Assembly: GCA_012295275.1 (NCBI GenBank)
Contig: CM022671.1
Span: forward strand, 26,195,322 to 26,259,321
Source: Chrysomallon squamiferum
Taxonomy: Eukaryota > Mollusca > Gastropoda > Neomphalida > Peltospiridae
DNA: 64,000 nucleotides
Direction: 5' to 3'
The first letter of the stretch is position 1. Each line of letters begins with the position of its first letter. The position numbers and the translations under genes were made by a program. Of this stretch, positions 11,501-24,250 are shown in pieces. A model generated the notes under the pieces. The model worked only from the letters and a program-made list of their open reading frames with translations. It did not search any database and was not told the DNA's origin.

Positions 11501-12175
11501 TTATGTAAGTTCATAATCTCTCCAGGAACAAGACCACCTCAGCGCCCCTGCATGCATGGATTGGCATGGTAGTATCTCGGTAGTCCACGGTCTAACTTTT
11601 GAAGCAGATGGGGTCCCAAAGGTGCATCCTGTATGACCAACCCTGCTGCGGCTAACTAGCAAGTCCAAACAGAGGATGTAAGTCCCGAAAAACAATCTGG
11701 GTAGGAGAAGGCAACTAAGACTAAACCTCAGACTAACTTCATTAAGCAGACTGGGTCTGATGTAAATGACAAGCAACCACTGTAGGTATAGGTGTACTCG
11801 GACCAATGAAACAATCCGGTTAGCCACATTTGATGATTCCTAAACTAAGGGAATGCGAAAGGATCTGGCAGGAGAAGAACAGTTCACTTTATATGAAAAA
11901 TGCTTCTGGAATATAATTATTACTATTATTACTACAGTAAATAATGTGCGTATGACAACAACAACAGTAACAACTATTATTATTACTGCTTTTACTAATG
12001 TAACTAGTTATGTTATAACTACTATTTCCTTTGGTTCTGCCACCATTGTAACTGCTACTTCTACCATTACTGCTACTACTCCTACTTCATTTTCTAATAA
12101 CAGTAATTATGGTTGTTACTATCATACAGAAATAGTATTTTTCTCTGGAAAGTGATATATATATATAACAAAACG

Positions 12176-12211
<36 letters not shown>

Positions 12212-12274
12212 AAAAATAAAAAATAAAAAAATATAGAAAAGATAAGAAGGAACACAAATTTGAATATAACAAAT
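8546..12274. other. U2 intergenic spacer between convergent F2 and B1
   Basis: No convincing gene. The part from about 9916 onward recurs before every B copy (19638-22144, about 29977-32220, about 39815-42095). It holds an inverted 20-bp pair (see the 29403-30662 entry), poly-A runs, an A-rich/T-rich microsatellite belt at 12170-12235, and a tandem duplication of about 70 bp at 11302-11427 (gtgaagtgaagtgaaaaaaa twice) found only in this unit. Confidence 0.7.
11501..11827 (-). other. 108-codon open frame repeated in every spacer
   Basis: The same frame is open in all four spacers (also 21333-21659, 31446-31772 and 41328-41654), reading ...RVGHTGCTFG... Most differences between copies change the amino acid, so selection on a protein is not apparent. 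It may be a fragment of an old repeat or non-coding conserved sequence. Not recognised. Confidence 0.25.
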
Positions 12275-12280
12275 TTTATT
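12275..12280 (-). terminator. B1 polyadenylation signal
   Basis: TTTATT here is AATAAA on the - strand, 403 nt past the B1 stop. B4 (42096-42101) and B2psi (22145-22150) have it. In B3psi it is deleted. Confidence 0.55.
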
Positions 12281-12682
12281 AAACATAAACTCAACATTTT
12301 ACAAAATAGCACTGTAGATAGCAGCTTCAACCGAAACACTGGATAAAGTTAACATCAGTAGCTATTCAAAATCACCGTTTACACTGAGTAATAACAATCT
12401 TACAATGTATAAAATTCATTAAATAACTCATGTCACGCTATGGATTCATGAATCAATTAAAACCACGAAATACTTCAAGCTATGGATTCATGCTTAAGGA
12501 AAATTTAATTGATTTTACATAACACTTATGTATATCAGTCAGATTATATTGATCCTCTCTAATAACAATATAACAAGATATAAAATTCATCACACAACTC
12601 AACACGCAAAGATAACTCAAGTCACGGAAAGAATTCACGAAGTAATAGAAATTACGCTATAGGAATACTATTAGATTTAAAC

Positions 12683-13496
12683 TTAATTATTAACATTTAA
12701 TGCTTCGATGGGAATGCAAGGACCGGAGAAACGAACGGGTATGCTAACTGGATGGAAGGCAATATTTGAACTGTCACTGCTGGAAAATAATGACTTTGGA
12801 ACATTGGCAGGGTGTATGGAGACGGGGAAATAATGGCTGCCAGATGGATGAAGAACAAATCCTGGAAGATACAAGCTGATGTTGGAGCTGAAATCTGTGG
12901 AAGCCAGTTCTCCCGAAGATTTGTTACTGCAGTCTACCGAGCTCTGATTGAAGCTGTCGTCGCTGGAACTTGGGTAGGGCGTGGATTCGTTATTGTAGTT
13001 GGATGTCATTTTCTTCAAGATTCTCTCTCTTGCCGTCTCTTGGTTGTGTTCCTCCCGGGAACTGCTCGACGAAGTGTCGCTCTGCTGAACTTTCTGCTCC
13101 TGACGTGAAAAGCGTTGAGTGATGATCCGTTTCAGCTTGTATGTGCCTTGCCCGGAGCAGCTTGAAGTCGGGGATCCAGTGCTATAATGCGTCATTTCTG
13201 TACCGCGTTTTCTCATTGGAAGGCTCTTGGAAGAAAAGGCTGAATCCGTGTTGGTAAAGCCGCTGTCAGACGTGACGTCTTCGTTCTGTGCGGTCTTGTT
13301 GTTCATCTTGCCGTCAGTGGACGAGGAGCTTGACGAGCTCCAAGATTCCCGGCTTCTCTCCCTTGGTGGGTACGCGCTAGGATAATTACTGTCGCCTTTG
13401 TTGTTGCTCACTATCAAAGTGAAAACAGAACAAAATGAATGAAATGAAATGAAATTTGAAGATAGAAAATTAAAATAACAATACCCTACACTAAAC

Positions 13497-13531
<35 letters not shown>

Positions 13532-14765
13532 GAAGAAGAAGAAGAAGAAGAAGAAAAAGAAGAAGAAGAAGAAAAAGAAGAACAACAACAACAATAACAA
13601 CTGCATGTTATACGTACTTGTAGGAAGAAACTTCTTTGCGGCATTGCCAAGGTACTGCATCATAGAGATACAGACTTGATCCGACATATTGTTATCTTCA
13701 GTCTCCACCAGAAAGCGCATCACTTCATCCTGGCATTCTTTGAAACCCATGTAGAACTTGGAAGTGCAACACGGCTTGGCATTCTCACCCAGTGGAGTCA
13801 GACACATTGGATCCTGGCCTTTACCAGATTCTGTTAGAAAAAACAAAATTAAAATAAAAATGATGAAGAAATAAAAAATCAAAACTTTAAATAGAATTCA
13901 GGAATTAAATTAGTACATTTTAAAGCAATCGTTTCTATGAAAATTCGCTAACAATTTATGTCTAGTGTTTTCAATATAAAAGATAGGTACAATGATTAGT
14001 TTAGCTTTTTTTGTGTTGTTATTTTCGTCTGTAACATAAAATGTTCCATTTAAAAAGCAAAGCATACACTATCAAGTACAAACAAAATAAACTGTTTTGA
14101 GAAAGAAATTTCAGAATCGCAACGAATATTCATTTTCCTCCCTCCATTTCACTAACGTAAATTATATACTTACAAAAAATATCAATTACACCATTAAATT
14201 ACTTAAATAACACACAAAAATAGCTCAAGAAAGAAAGCTTCGTTCATTTCAGAGAGCACTCACTTTTTTCGTCAGCATCTTTGTGAAGATCTTTGATTAA
14301 CTTTATCGCCAGTTCAATTATTTCTGTTTTTTCAATCCGTCCCTGACCCTAAAATTATAAAAATAGTAATATTAATTTTAGAAATGTGTCAAAATGTTCA
14401 GTGTTCTATTCGTTCTGAACATAAAAAGAAAGAAACAAATACATATATTTATAAACATATGATTTAATTTTGTAATTTGCATCTATGCTATAATCTTTAT
14501 AGGAGTCTGAATAAGTAGATCAGATGTAATAAGGAATTACGTAAGAACTTTTTATGTTAATTACACATGTAGACGTATACACACACATACATATATACAT
14601 ATATATATAAATATATTTCAATCTTTTATAACAGTAATGCTTTTATACTATTCTTTAATGTTTTGAATTATGATCGAATATTTTACAGTTTTATGTAACA
14701 TTAACTCATTATTATTTTTGAAGAAGAGGTATTTTGATATTTGATTCTGAATAAAAATGAAACTC

Positions 14766-14855
<90 letters not shown>

Positions 14856-15437
14856 GTTTATAAAATGTTACCTTTTTCAAATAATGACTTGGCATCAGTT
14901 TGCCGAGATCAGTCAAACACGTGTTCATTCGATCTCTTCGTCGTTTCTCATTGATGCGATGAATTGTAAGGTCCTAAAATTTTTCAAGAACAAAAATAAA
15001 TTAAATAATCATAAAAGGATTTTCTTTTTCCACGTGACAAGACTATTATTTTTGATCAGGAACTGTGTATCAGAACAAGTTCATAGGGTCGACATTTAGG
15101 GCGTCTTACTAATACGTGTTTCAGATGAAATTTAGACTTAATTGTTTATTTATATGTATACACCACCACACGAACACCCATGAGGCATGTGGAATTTGGG
15201 TATCAATTTGGTGAACAAATCCAATGTGGATTTTTAGTTAGTCCGATGTCTGAAGTGTTCAAATTTAGTCGATGAAGAATTGTGTCCTTCTGGTTACCGT
15301 CTTTAAAGATGGCTATCTGATCGTGTCCGATATAAAATATATCGGTAACATGACTATGACTTTTGACCAAAGTATATAGCTATTGATAAATATAGCTTTG
15401 AAAAATGGCGATAATTTCAATGATACGCTCTAATTCC

Positions 15438-15468
<31 letters not shown>

Positions 15469-15889
15469 ACTATGAAAATAGCCAAACGATACTTTAATTT
15501 AAAATTTGAAATGATTCGACTTGATTTTTCTAAATTCATTATGGAATAAATATCAGTGACTTTATACAAGCGCGTATAAAATTTTATTCAGAACATAATA
15601 CTCGAAAAATTTGACCGTTAGTTACAGCCATTATATCGGATCATAATCTATTAAATCAGACAAAAATTAGGCTCAAAGCTACAATCTGAAATTCCCATCA
15701 ACTGATTTCGGACATCGGACTAACCAAAAATGCACATTAGATCTTTCATCAGTTTGGTACTCAGCTCCAAATTATGGGGACAAAGGAAGGAATAAAAATA
15801 ATTTGTGACACTCACCCTCATCCGTTTTCCTTTCTCACCACACGACCCGTCAGATTCTCCTGTCGAAGTCATGAAACACATGTTCCTGA

Positions 15890-15936
<47 letters not shown>

Positions 15937-17318
15937 TAATAATTTTCTGTGTTTTCGGTCATCGAAAAAAAAAAAATTCCCTTCAGTTTATTCTTTAACG
16001 TGTATGAACGATGTTATACGATGTTACTAAGAACAGTCCCGAAAACGACGGCACACAATGTGGAACAATGGCTGGAACGAGAAATATGCTAAGGAAATCG
16101 AAAACGAGTCGAATATTTTACCATTGAGCAATAAAATAAAAAAACTGCCTACATGTTTGTTCCCATCAGTTTGTGTTTGATATTTTTATTACATTTACTA
16201 AACTATGCACATCCAGATTTAATGGAAACGGAATTTCTTAAACAGTCTTTTCATAAAAATTATATAAGGTGTTTGTTGTTGGGTATATTTACAAACGACT
16301 GTGTCAAAGAATAAACAGTATTTCCACCTGGAAGATAAAGAACCGGCAGATTGATTTATTTTAATATTACTAACATTAACAAACAAAAATATGATGTTGT
16401 TTTATATGTTATTTTTAGAGATTTGAAAACAACAAAAATATTTGTTTTCTGAAAGCCTTGAAGCCCTTGCCAGCTGTCGCTTATGCCAATCCCAGATCTG
16501 CAAACTGTTAAATGATCGAAAAATGTTGTGAAATCAACAAATGTTGTGATCAAGATGATGTACACGTTCACGTTTGTAACAACGCGATATTAGAAACAAA
16601 ATGTGATGCCCTTCATTCAGTACATCTGTTGTTTATATCCTTTTCTTTCATTTTTTTCATAAAATATTGTTATAAAGTAACCATCGAGTTTTGGCGATTT
16701 TAAACTCTGTCATGTGCAAGTATGCCGAACAAATTAAAAAATATGGTGATTTTATCGATTTGAGAAAAACAAATTATGTATTCATTAATATAGTTATTTA
16801 TTTATTTAATTTTTTCTCTAATTACGTCCATGGAATTTACCGTTATGACTGTTTTGGAATACTTTATTAGAGTACTTTACAATTTTGTTATATTTCTTTT
16901 CTTTTTTTCTCTCTTTATCTTATTCATTTTCTTTCTTTCTTTTTTTTTTTTTTTTTTTTTCCTTATTCATTTTTTTCTTTCTTTCTTTTTTTTTTTTTTT
17001 TTTGGAAACAGCAAAAATTTAAAAATATCTTTCTTTTTTATTCATTTTTTTTTTACCTTATGAAATTTAAAATAGGATTTTTCTTTCTATTTTCGTTTTT
17101 CTTTTTTCTTTTTGAATGATTATGAAGATATATATTAATTTTATACGTTATAATTCTTTTAAGAAATAGGTTATTATTATGTGAATTTCTTAAAGTAAAT
17201 GAAATATAAAAATGATAAGAATATTTACTCACGAATCTAGTCTAGAAGCATTGTCGTCGTATCTGAAACGTTTGGCTGCAGGTTCGTCAGTTTCCATGAA
17301 GTTTTCCACGTAGAGCAT
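12683..17318 (-). CDS. B1: bHLH-Orange factor, clockwork orange-like (intact, 427 aa)
   Basis: Exons in coding order: 17318-17233, 15885-15816, 14973-14872, 14348-14264, 13830-13618 and 13410-12683, total 1284 nt with matching phases. Exon 1 reads [18 protein letters not shown]; the second Met (17297) is an alternative start. Basic region [13 protein letters not shown] is at about residues 57-69; helix 2 is in exon 4 ([13 protein letters not shown]). The Orange domain is in exon 5, about residues 140-180 ([18 protein letters not shown]). The last exon shares [23 protein letters not shown] and [15 protein letters not shown] with F genes. It is expected to be a nuclear repressor acting as a dimer. 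It converges on F2 across a 4.65-kb spacer. Exon 6 runs open through intron 5 because that intron is 207 nt, a multiple of three without a stop. Cwo is the best family guess; DEC or HELT affinity is not excluded. Confidence 0.87.
13499..13600. repeat. AAT/AAG triplet tract inside B1 intron 5
   Basis: On the coding strand this is (CTT)n and (ATT)n, a pyrimidine-rich Leu/Phe open stretch. B4 has a longer version at 43319-43437; the introns differ by 27 nt, nine triplets. Confidence 0.9.
14774..14852. repeat. (AAAT)n and (AAT)n tract, B1 intron 3
   Basis: It lies 20 nt beyond the exon 3 donor. A similar tract marks the edge of the retained intron piece in B2psi and B3psi. Confidence 0.9.
15895..15933. 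repeat. (AAT)n next to the B1 exon 2 acceptor
   Basis: The run abuts the acceptor of exon 2 and opens a spurious poly-Tyr frame on the - strand. B4 has the same at about 45700-45743. Confidence 0.9.
16905..17055. repeat. T-rich low-complexity tract in B1 intron 1
   Basis: Runs of CTTT and T. On the coding strand it is purine-rich. B4 counterpart at about 46712-46862. Confidence 0.85.
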
Positions 17319-17591
17319 TATTATTATTATTATCTGTACTTCAGTTTAAACTTTTCACTTGTATGAATAGGACACAACTACACTAATCGAACTAGAAGTC
17401 GGAAATGATATTCTTCTGTAAAACTCCACATGTTTAAACACTGGCATCAGGCTTTTGTAACAAAATATTAATGAGCTGGTTGCCTGGTTACATTTGTTGC
17501 TAGGCGACTAACAGAGAGTGAGAAAGAGAACAACAGGAAGGACCATGGGCGGAAGCGAATGGCCATTTCTTTATTATGACAAGAAACATTA
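17319..17591 (-). promoter_or_regulatory. Putative B1 promoter region
   Basis: It contains the 21-bp element shared with F promoters, here on the - strand at 17463-17483 (20 of 21 bases identical to F2). Next to it are GTTGCC/TTGCTAGGCGAC half sites resembling RFX X-boxes at about 17479-17510. No clear TATA box was found. Confidence 0.45.
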
Positions 17592-18131
17592 CAGTACCCT
17601 ATAACGAATCTGATTGGTTCCAGAGCCTCGTTCTTTATAGGGTTCGTTCGTTATAGTGTCCTTTAAAATACGTGTTGTATGGGGTAATCTCTTCCAGGCC
17701 CCAAATACACCTTCTTAAAAATGACAAATATAGAATAAAACAGTAAAACAAGTATATATATATATGTATGTATATTTAAATTTCTGAAATAAAAATTATC
17801 ATTAATACTTTATCTTACCTTACTGTTGTTGAGCTTGCAGGAGAGGAAGCAGAGTGGTGGGGAGGAGATAATTACTGAGAAGATGTGGAAGGAGAGGAAT
17901 CATCCTTCCTAGTCCTCTTTGATTATTGTCATACAGTTCTTTTAAAGAAGGAATCCAGGCTTGACGGCTTCAACCTGGATTTCTAGGCCTTCCAAAAGTT
18001 GGCCATCAATATTTTTCCGTTTTCGTAACGGTGACTCTCTCGTTCATTATGGGGTTCTGAGATTCATAGATAAAACCGTTCGTTATAGGAATATTCATAT
18101 TATAATCCGTTCGTTATAGGGTATCCCACTG
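17592..18131. mobile_element. 540-bp non-autonomous inverted-repeat DNA element (Tc1/mariner-pogo-like)
   Basis: Ends are CAGTACCCTATAACGAA on the left and, on the other strand of the right end, CAGTGGGATACCCTATAACG. TA flanks both sides (17590-17591, 18132-18133), as expected for a TA target duplication. Subterminal GTTCGTTATAG motifs recur. No transposase frame. An identical-length copy lies at 47397-47936, in the same place relative to B4, so it predates the unit duplication. Confidence 0.6.
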
Positions 18132-19637
18132 TAGTTATAAAATCATTAATATCCAGTAGTAACTGAAGATTCATGATAGTGCAAAAGGGCTCGCATTTTT
18201 TTTTGTAAGATCTTTTGCAAATGAATTCTTGATATTACCTAACATTTTATTTACTTTTCACAATTTTGTTAGTAATAAACAAATGTATTTAACATGCAGT
18301 GGTACCTATCTTTAGCTGCCCCCGAGAAGAGCAGGTGTGGACGCGTTTCCGAGTCTCGATTGTTTTTCAATGTTTATGTCCCTTAGATGTGCGGACACCA
18401 TAATTATATCAAGCTGAAAGGTTCCGTATTGTCATAATATTTTTGTTTTCAAATTCCATTGACGTACTTAGAGACAAAATTAAATAAATAAATAACTATA
18501 TTAATGAATACATAATTTGTTTTTCTCAACTCGATAAAATTAACCTATGATTTGTAATTAGAAACGTATCGGACTGGAAAACAACAAGATGTTCTGATTT
18601 AGAGAAACATGATGACGAAAACCGAACAGACATTTAAATTTTTCCTTAGGCTTTCTTCTCCATCTATAATTCATGTCACCCTATGAAAGTTTGAGAGAGA
18701 GAGTATATATGTACGTACGTACGTACAAACTGTTACATTTCATTGCCCCATTTTCTTCCTTTTTTAAATTTAATCTACTTCTTCATCTCATCTTATCTGA
18801 AAACCATAACTCTAAATCGTGACTATTTTCAGTCAAAATGTATTGAGTATCACAAAACATCTGTTAATTCTGATTTAACAGAGCTTTTCTGTTAGTAGAA
18901 ATGGATAATCTTTTCTTATATATTTTGCTACAGATTAACTGGGGTCGGAAGGCTCATTTGATTATTTTATCTTAGTTGAGGTTTAAACTAAAGTATCGCC
19001 CTTGCGTTAGTAAAAAAGAAAAATCGCCAAGAAATCAGGATGGATTATTATTATTATTTTAAAAACTATTTTAATATAGTTTTATTATTATTATATTTTT
19101 AAATACACTTCTCAGACTCCTTTCATTTGTATAATCCGTTCGTTATCGGGTATCCCACTAATATCCAGTAGTAACTGAAGATTCATGATAGTGCAAAAGG
19201 GCTTGCATTTTGTTTGCAGTTTCTTTGAAAGTCATAAATGGTATGTAAGACCTTTTGCAAATTAATTCTTGATATTACCTAAGCTTTTATTTATTTTTCA
19301 CAGTTTAGTTTGTAATAATCAAATATATTTAACATGCAGTGGATACCTATCTTTAGCTGCCCCCGAGAAGAGCAGGTGTGGACGAGATTCCGAGTCTCGA
19401 TTGTTTTTCAATGTTTATGTCCCTTAGATGTGCGGACACCATAATTATATCAAGCTGAAAGGTTCCTTATTGTCATAATATTTTTGTTTTCAAATTCCAT
19501 TGACGTAATTAGAAGAAATGGATAATCATTTCTTATACATTTTGCTACAGATTATCTGGGGTCGGAAGGCTCATTTGATTATTTTATCTTAGTTAAGGTT
19601 TAAACTAAAGTATCGCCCTTGCGTTAGTAAAAAAGAA
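18102..19637. repeat. Block of about 1 kb duplicated in tandem, second copy cut at 19637
   Basis: The first copy starts at 18102 (ataatccgttcgttat) and the second at 19131, a period of 1029. The second ends at 19637, where sequence switches to the spacer of U3. No gene seen. Confidence 0.7.
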
Positions 19638-22144
19638 AAATCACAGTATGGCTCGGAGATTTTCTGAGAAATCGTCATCTTTTGTGGCTACACCGATGTA
19701 GCGAACAGTGATGTTCATTAGCTGTGCTGAGAAGAGACCTCTGTCTGTTTTTCATTCTTTCTTTCTAGGCATTATTTTTATACCAGATACAGAATTCTGA
19801 AGAAAAATAAAACCAGTAAGTAATTATCTATAAATTAACATTGATTTTAACGCTATATATTCCTTTGAAACGCTGTTAGATCTAACGTTTCACCTGCCCA
19901 TGGGACTCCAAAGTGGCTAATCGGACCCCGCAGAATATGTCTCATTGGTACCCAGTATCACATTCATTATGTTAATCATTAGTACCAGAGAACCACGTGG
20001 CTGATAGACTAAAACTGTACTAGAAGTTAAAAGAAGAAAAAATATATTAAAAAAGAATTACAAAACAAATAAATAAAAAATAAATAAATAAATAAAACAC
20101 ACACAAACCGTTACAGGATTTGTGAAATATGTATTATCACCTCAATATTAAGTTGTAACAAATAAAACACAAAAAAAAAAAAAAATTACTCAAGGTAGTT
20201 CAAAAACATACTTTTTACCTGGTGTGTTAATGGCCTGCTCCAAAGCTCTCTAAACGATAAAATATATAGTAGCTGCAATGATGGGAGATAGTTCTCACTA
20301 CCATTATGCAGTCAGGAGTTTTTGGGTTGGCTCAAAGTTTCCTATCGCTCATCGGTCCCCAATTTCCACTAATCGTAAGTGGCGGACAGGATCTAAAAGG
20401 TCACCCAGGAAAACTTGTAATATTTTCTAAAAGGGCTCATTAAATCCCAAAATGTATTCAAAGGAATCAAATCGTAAAGGTTTTAAGCCTTATTTAAATC
20501 TTCTCAAAATCTACGCATTGTTATTTTATTTTATTAGGTTTATTATTTCTTTTCGCCGTTATCCACTGTTAAGGATCATAAACCTCTGGCCCACAAACCC
20601 GCAACAACGAAGAATCAAACAACTTCCTCATCCGCCCCAAAAATCCACCAATAACACCAAAAATAAAGGTTATGAAAATGGGTTTATCTAGATATGCCAA
20701 CAAAGGCTTATTTAATTAAGAAATAATTTTAGACAATATCCATGTATTTGATTTATCGGCTATTTGTACGGCAAGAACATAACAATAGTAATAGTTGTTT
20801 TCATATGACAGTCGTTAACCTTTGTTTATCTAATCGCGTTTTAATAGGCAGAATATTTATTATAAATTTATTGACAGAAAAACAAAAATTCGAAAGAATA
20901 CACTTTCATTAATATTATTAGTAGGTTCATGAACAGCTGGTTGGAGTGCCAACAACAAAGGATTCAGTAATAATAATGACAAAAACAACAATACTACTAC
21001 TACTAAATATTATTAAAATAACAAGATGGGCTCTTTCAATGGAGAGGTTGAATTTCATGTTCTACCTAGGAGTGGAAATATTTCTTTATTTTTAAATTAA
21101 CCTGTTTTTTTTGAAGGGGTCAATGTCACTGACAGATTTCATCATAACAAAACTAGATTCTGTTTATGGGATGGTGATCGTTAGCTTTATGAGATGTATA
21201 TAGTTTTAGAGTGAAGTGAAGTGAAAAAAAATTAACGTGCTAATCAGAGCAAGCTGTTGTGATAGCAACTGACTTATATACTTCTGCCTTTCAGCTGAAT
21301 GACCAATCATGATGGAGCAACTGTCAACCGATTTATGTATGTTCATAATCTCTCCACGAACAAGACCACCTCAGCGTCCCTGCATGCATGGATTGGCGTG
21401 GTAGTATCTCGGTAGTCCACGGTCTAACTGTTGGAGCAGATGGGATCCCAAAGGTGCATCTTGTATGACCAACCCTGCTGCGACTAACTAGCAAGTCCAA
21501 ACAGAGGATGTAAGTCCCGAAAAACAATCTGGCTAGGAGAAGGTAACTAAGACTAAACCTCAAACTAACTTCATTAAGCAGACTGGGTCTGATGTAAATG
21601 ACAAGCAACCACTGTAGGTATAGGTGTACTCGGACCAATGAAACAATCCGGATAGCCACATTTGATGATTCCTAAACTAAGGTAATGCGAAAGGATATGG
21701 CAGGAGAAGAACAGTTCCCTTTATATGAAAAATGTTTCTGGAATATAATTATTACTATTATTACTACAGTAAATAATGTGCCTATGACAACAACAACAGT
21801 AACAACTATTATTATTACTGCTTTTACTAATGTAACTTTAGTTATGTTATAACTACTATTTCCTTTGGTTCTACTACCACTTCATTTTCTAATAACAGTA
21901 CTTCTACCATTACTGAAATTGCATTTTTCTCTTCATTTTCTAAACAAAAGAAACAGTAATTATGGTTGTTACTATCATGACAGAAAAAGTATTTTTCTCT
22001 GTAAAAGTGTAATAATATATATATATATAAAACTAACAAAACAAATAAAATATATATAAAAAAAAAAAAATACATAAAAATAAAAAATAAAAAATAAAAA
22101 ATATAGAAAAGATAAGAAGGAACACAAATTTGAATATAACAAAT
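19638..22144. other. U3 spacer (no F gene in front of it)
   Basis: It begins abruptly at aaatcacag, equivalent to 9916 in U2, directly after the B1 upstream block. The F gene expected here is missing. It contains the repeated 108-codon frame at 21333-21659. Nothing else seen. Confidence 0.7.
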
Positions 22145-22552
22145 TTTATTAAACATAAACTCAACATTTTACAAAATAGCACTGTAGATATCAGCTTCAA
22201 CCGAAACACTGGATAAAGTTAACATCAGTAGCTATTCAAAATCTCCGTTTATATTGAGTAATAACAATCTTACAATGTATAAAATTCATTAAATAACTCA
22301 TGTCACGCTATGGATTCATGAATCAATTAAAACCACGAAATACTTCAAGCTATGGATTCAGGCTTAAGGAAAATTTAATTTATTTTACATAACCCTTATG
22401 TATATCAGTCAGATTATATTGATCCTCTCTAATAACAATATAACAAGATATAAAATTCATCACTCAACTGAACACGCAAAGATAACTCAAGTCACGGAAA
22501 GAATGCGCGAAGTAATAGAAATTACGCTATAGAAATACTATCAGATTTAAGC

Positions 22553-23104
22553 TTAATTATAACCATTTAATGCTTCGACGGGAATGCAAGGACCGGAGAA
22601 ACAAACGGGTATACTAACTGGATGGAAGGCAATATTTGAACTGTCACTGCTGGAAAATAATGACTTTGGAACATTGGCAGGGTGTATGGAGACGGGGAAA
22701 TAATGGCTGCCAGATGGATGAAGAACAAATCCTGGAAAATACAAGCTGATGTTGGAGCTGAAATCTGTGGAAGCCAGTTCTCCCGAAGATTTGTTACTGC
22801 AGTCTACCGAGCTCTGATTGAAGCTGTCGTCGCTGGAACTTGGGTAGGGCGTGGATTCGTTATTGTAGTTGGATGTCATTTTCTTCTCTCTCTTGCCGTC
22901 TCTTGGTTGTGTTCCTCCCGGGAACTGCTCGACGAAGTGTCGCTCTGCTGAACTTTCTGCTCCTGACGTGAAAAGCGTTGAGTGATGATCCGTTTCAGCT
23001 TGTATGTGCCTTGCCCGGAGCAGCTTGAAGTCGGGGATCCAGTGCTATAATGCGTCATTTCTGTACCGCGTTTTCTCATTGGAAGGCTCTTGGAAGAAAA
23101 GGCT
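22553..23104 (-). pseudogene. B2psi: truncated last exon of a B-type gene
   Basis: It matches the last exon of B1 from the stop up to the ...SLPMRK/SSFA region, then breaks at 23104. A 7-nt deletion near 22885 shifts the frame in the middle. All bHLH and Orange exons are absent. Beyond the break lies a piece of B intron 3. The polyadenylation signal at 22145-22150 is kept. It is a dead copy unless transcribed as RNA. Confidence 0.85.
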
Positions 23105-23212
23105 AATTTTTTGAATTTTGATCGAATATTTTACAGTTTTATGTAACATTAACTCATTATTATTTTTGAAGAGAATGGATTTTGATATTTGATTCTGAAT
23201 AAAACTAAACTC

Positions 23213-23273
<61 letters not shown>

Positions 23274-24058
23274 TAATAACAACAATAAAACAACATTAAT
23301 ATCAAATCAACAACTACAATAAATAAAAAAAATAATAATAAAAAAAAAAAAAAAAAAAAAAAAATAAATAAATAAATAAATAAATTTATAGTTCCTAAAT
23401 TGTATTCATTGTCCATATCATATTTCAATTTTTTTTTTTATTGTTTTCAAAAGAACCTGTTGGTATGTTCTTATTTTGATTTAATATTTAACAACATTTT
23501 CCAGAATAATAAGAGAATACGACATAGAACATTTGTGCATCCTCAGTAAAAAGAATACGATTTTATATTTCCAGCAGGATCTACAAGAATAATCCCACTG
23601 TAAATGTTTCGGCACTATGTAATATTACAAGAGAAATGCCCCATGTACACTGATACTACTATGCACACTCTAATATTGTCGTATCTCCTAATAAATGAAC
23701 AAGCAAACAAACAAACAAACAAACAAACAAATAAAAATAAAATAAATAAATAAATAAATAAATTAATATTAAATAAGAAAACAACTAAGTATACAGCTGA
23801 ATAAGTAAAAAAAAAAAAAAAAAAAAAAATACAGGTTTTTTTCATTCTCAGCTGAATCATAAGAACATTATTTCGTTACTGAAGTTTTGACCGCATTTTA
23901 TACACTCAGTTTGCTAAATAAAATATACAGTAGAATGACAGCTCTGTCTAATAAAATGACTTTCTGGGGAATGAAATAAAAGCTATTCTAAATCCTTAAA
24001 TATTAAAAATATTCCATAAAAAATAGGTGATTTGTTAAAATGTATGTTCATGAAAGAC

Positions 24059-24120
<62 letters not shown>

Positions 24121-24206
24121 CCATCCTCACGTATCTCATTGTATTCCGCACTCACTGCAACGAACAGTTTGGACATCAAAATAATTTGTTATAAAAATAA
24201 ATATTA

Positions 24207-24250
<44 letters not shown>

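Noticed and set aside
12812-13108. 98-codon + strand frame over the B last exon
   Set aside because: It is a shadow of the - strand exon with clear splice structure and conserved motifs.
13499-13600. CRISPR-like periodic repeats
   Set aside because: Triplet microsatellites without spacers, in a eukaryotic genome.
12683-13882. A single 399-codon gene (408 codons at 42504-43730)
   Set aside because: The frame reads through introns 4 and 5. Exon boundaries match F genes and splice consensus. Retention of intron 5 is kept only as a finding.
20452-20691. Frame MYSKESNRKGFKPYL... in the spacer (also 30748-30945)
   Set aside because: Not open to the same length in the other spacers. No motif; the start context is arbitrary.
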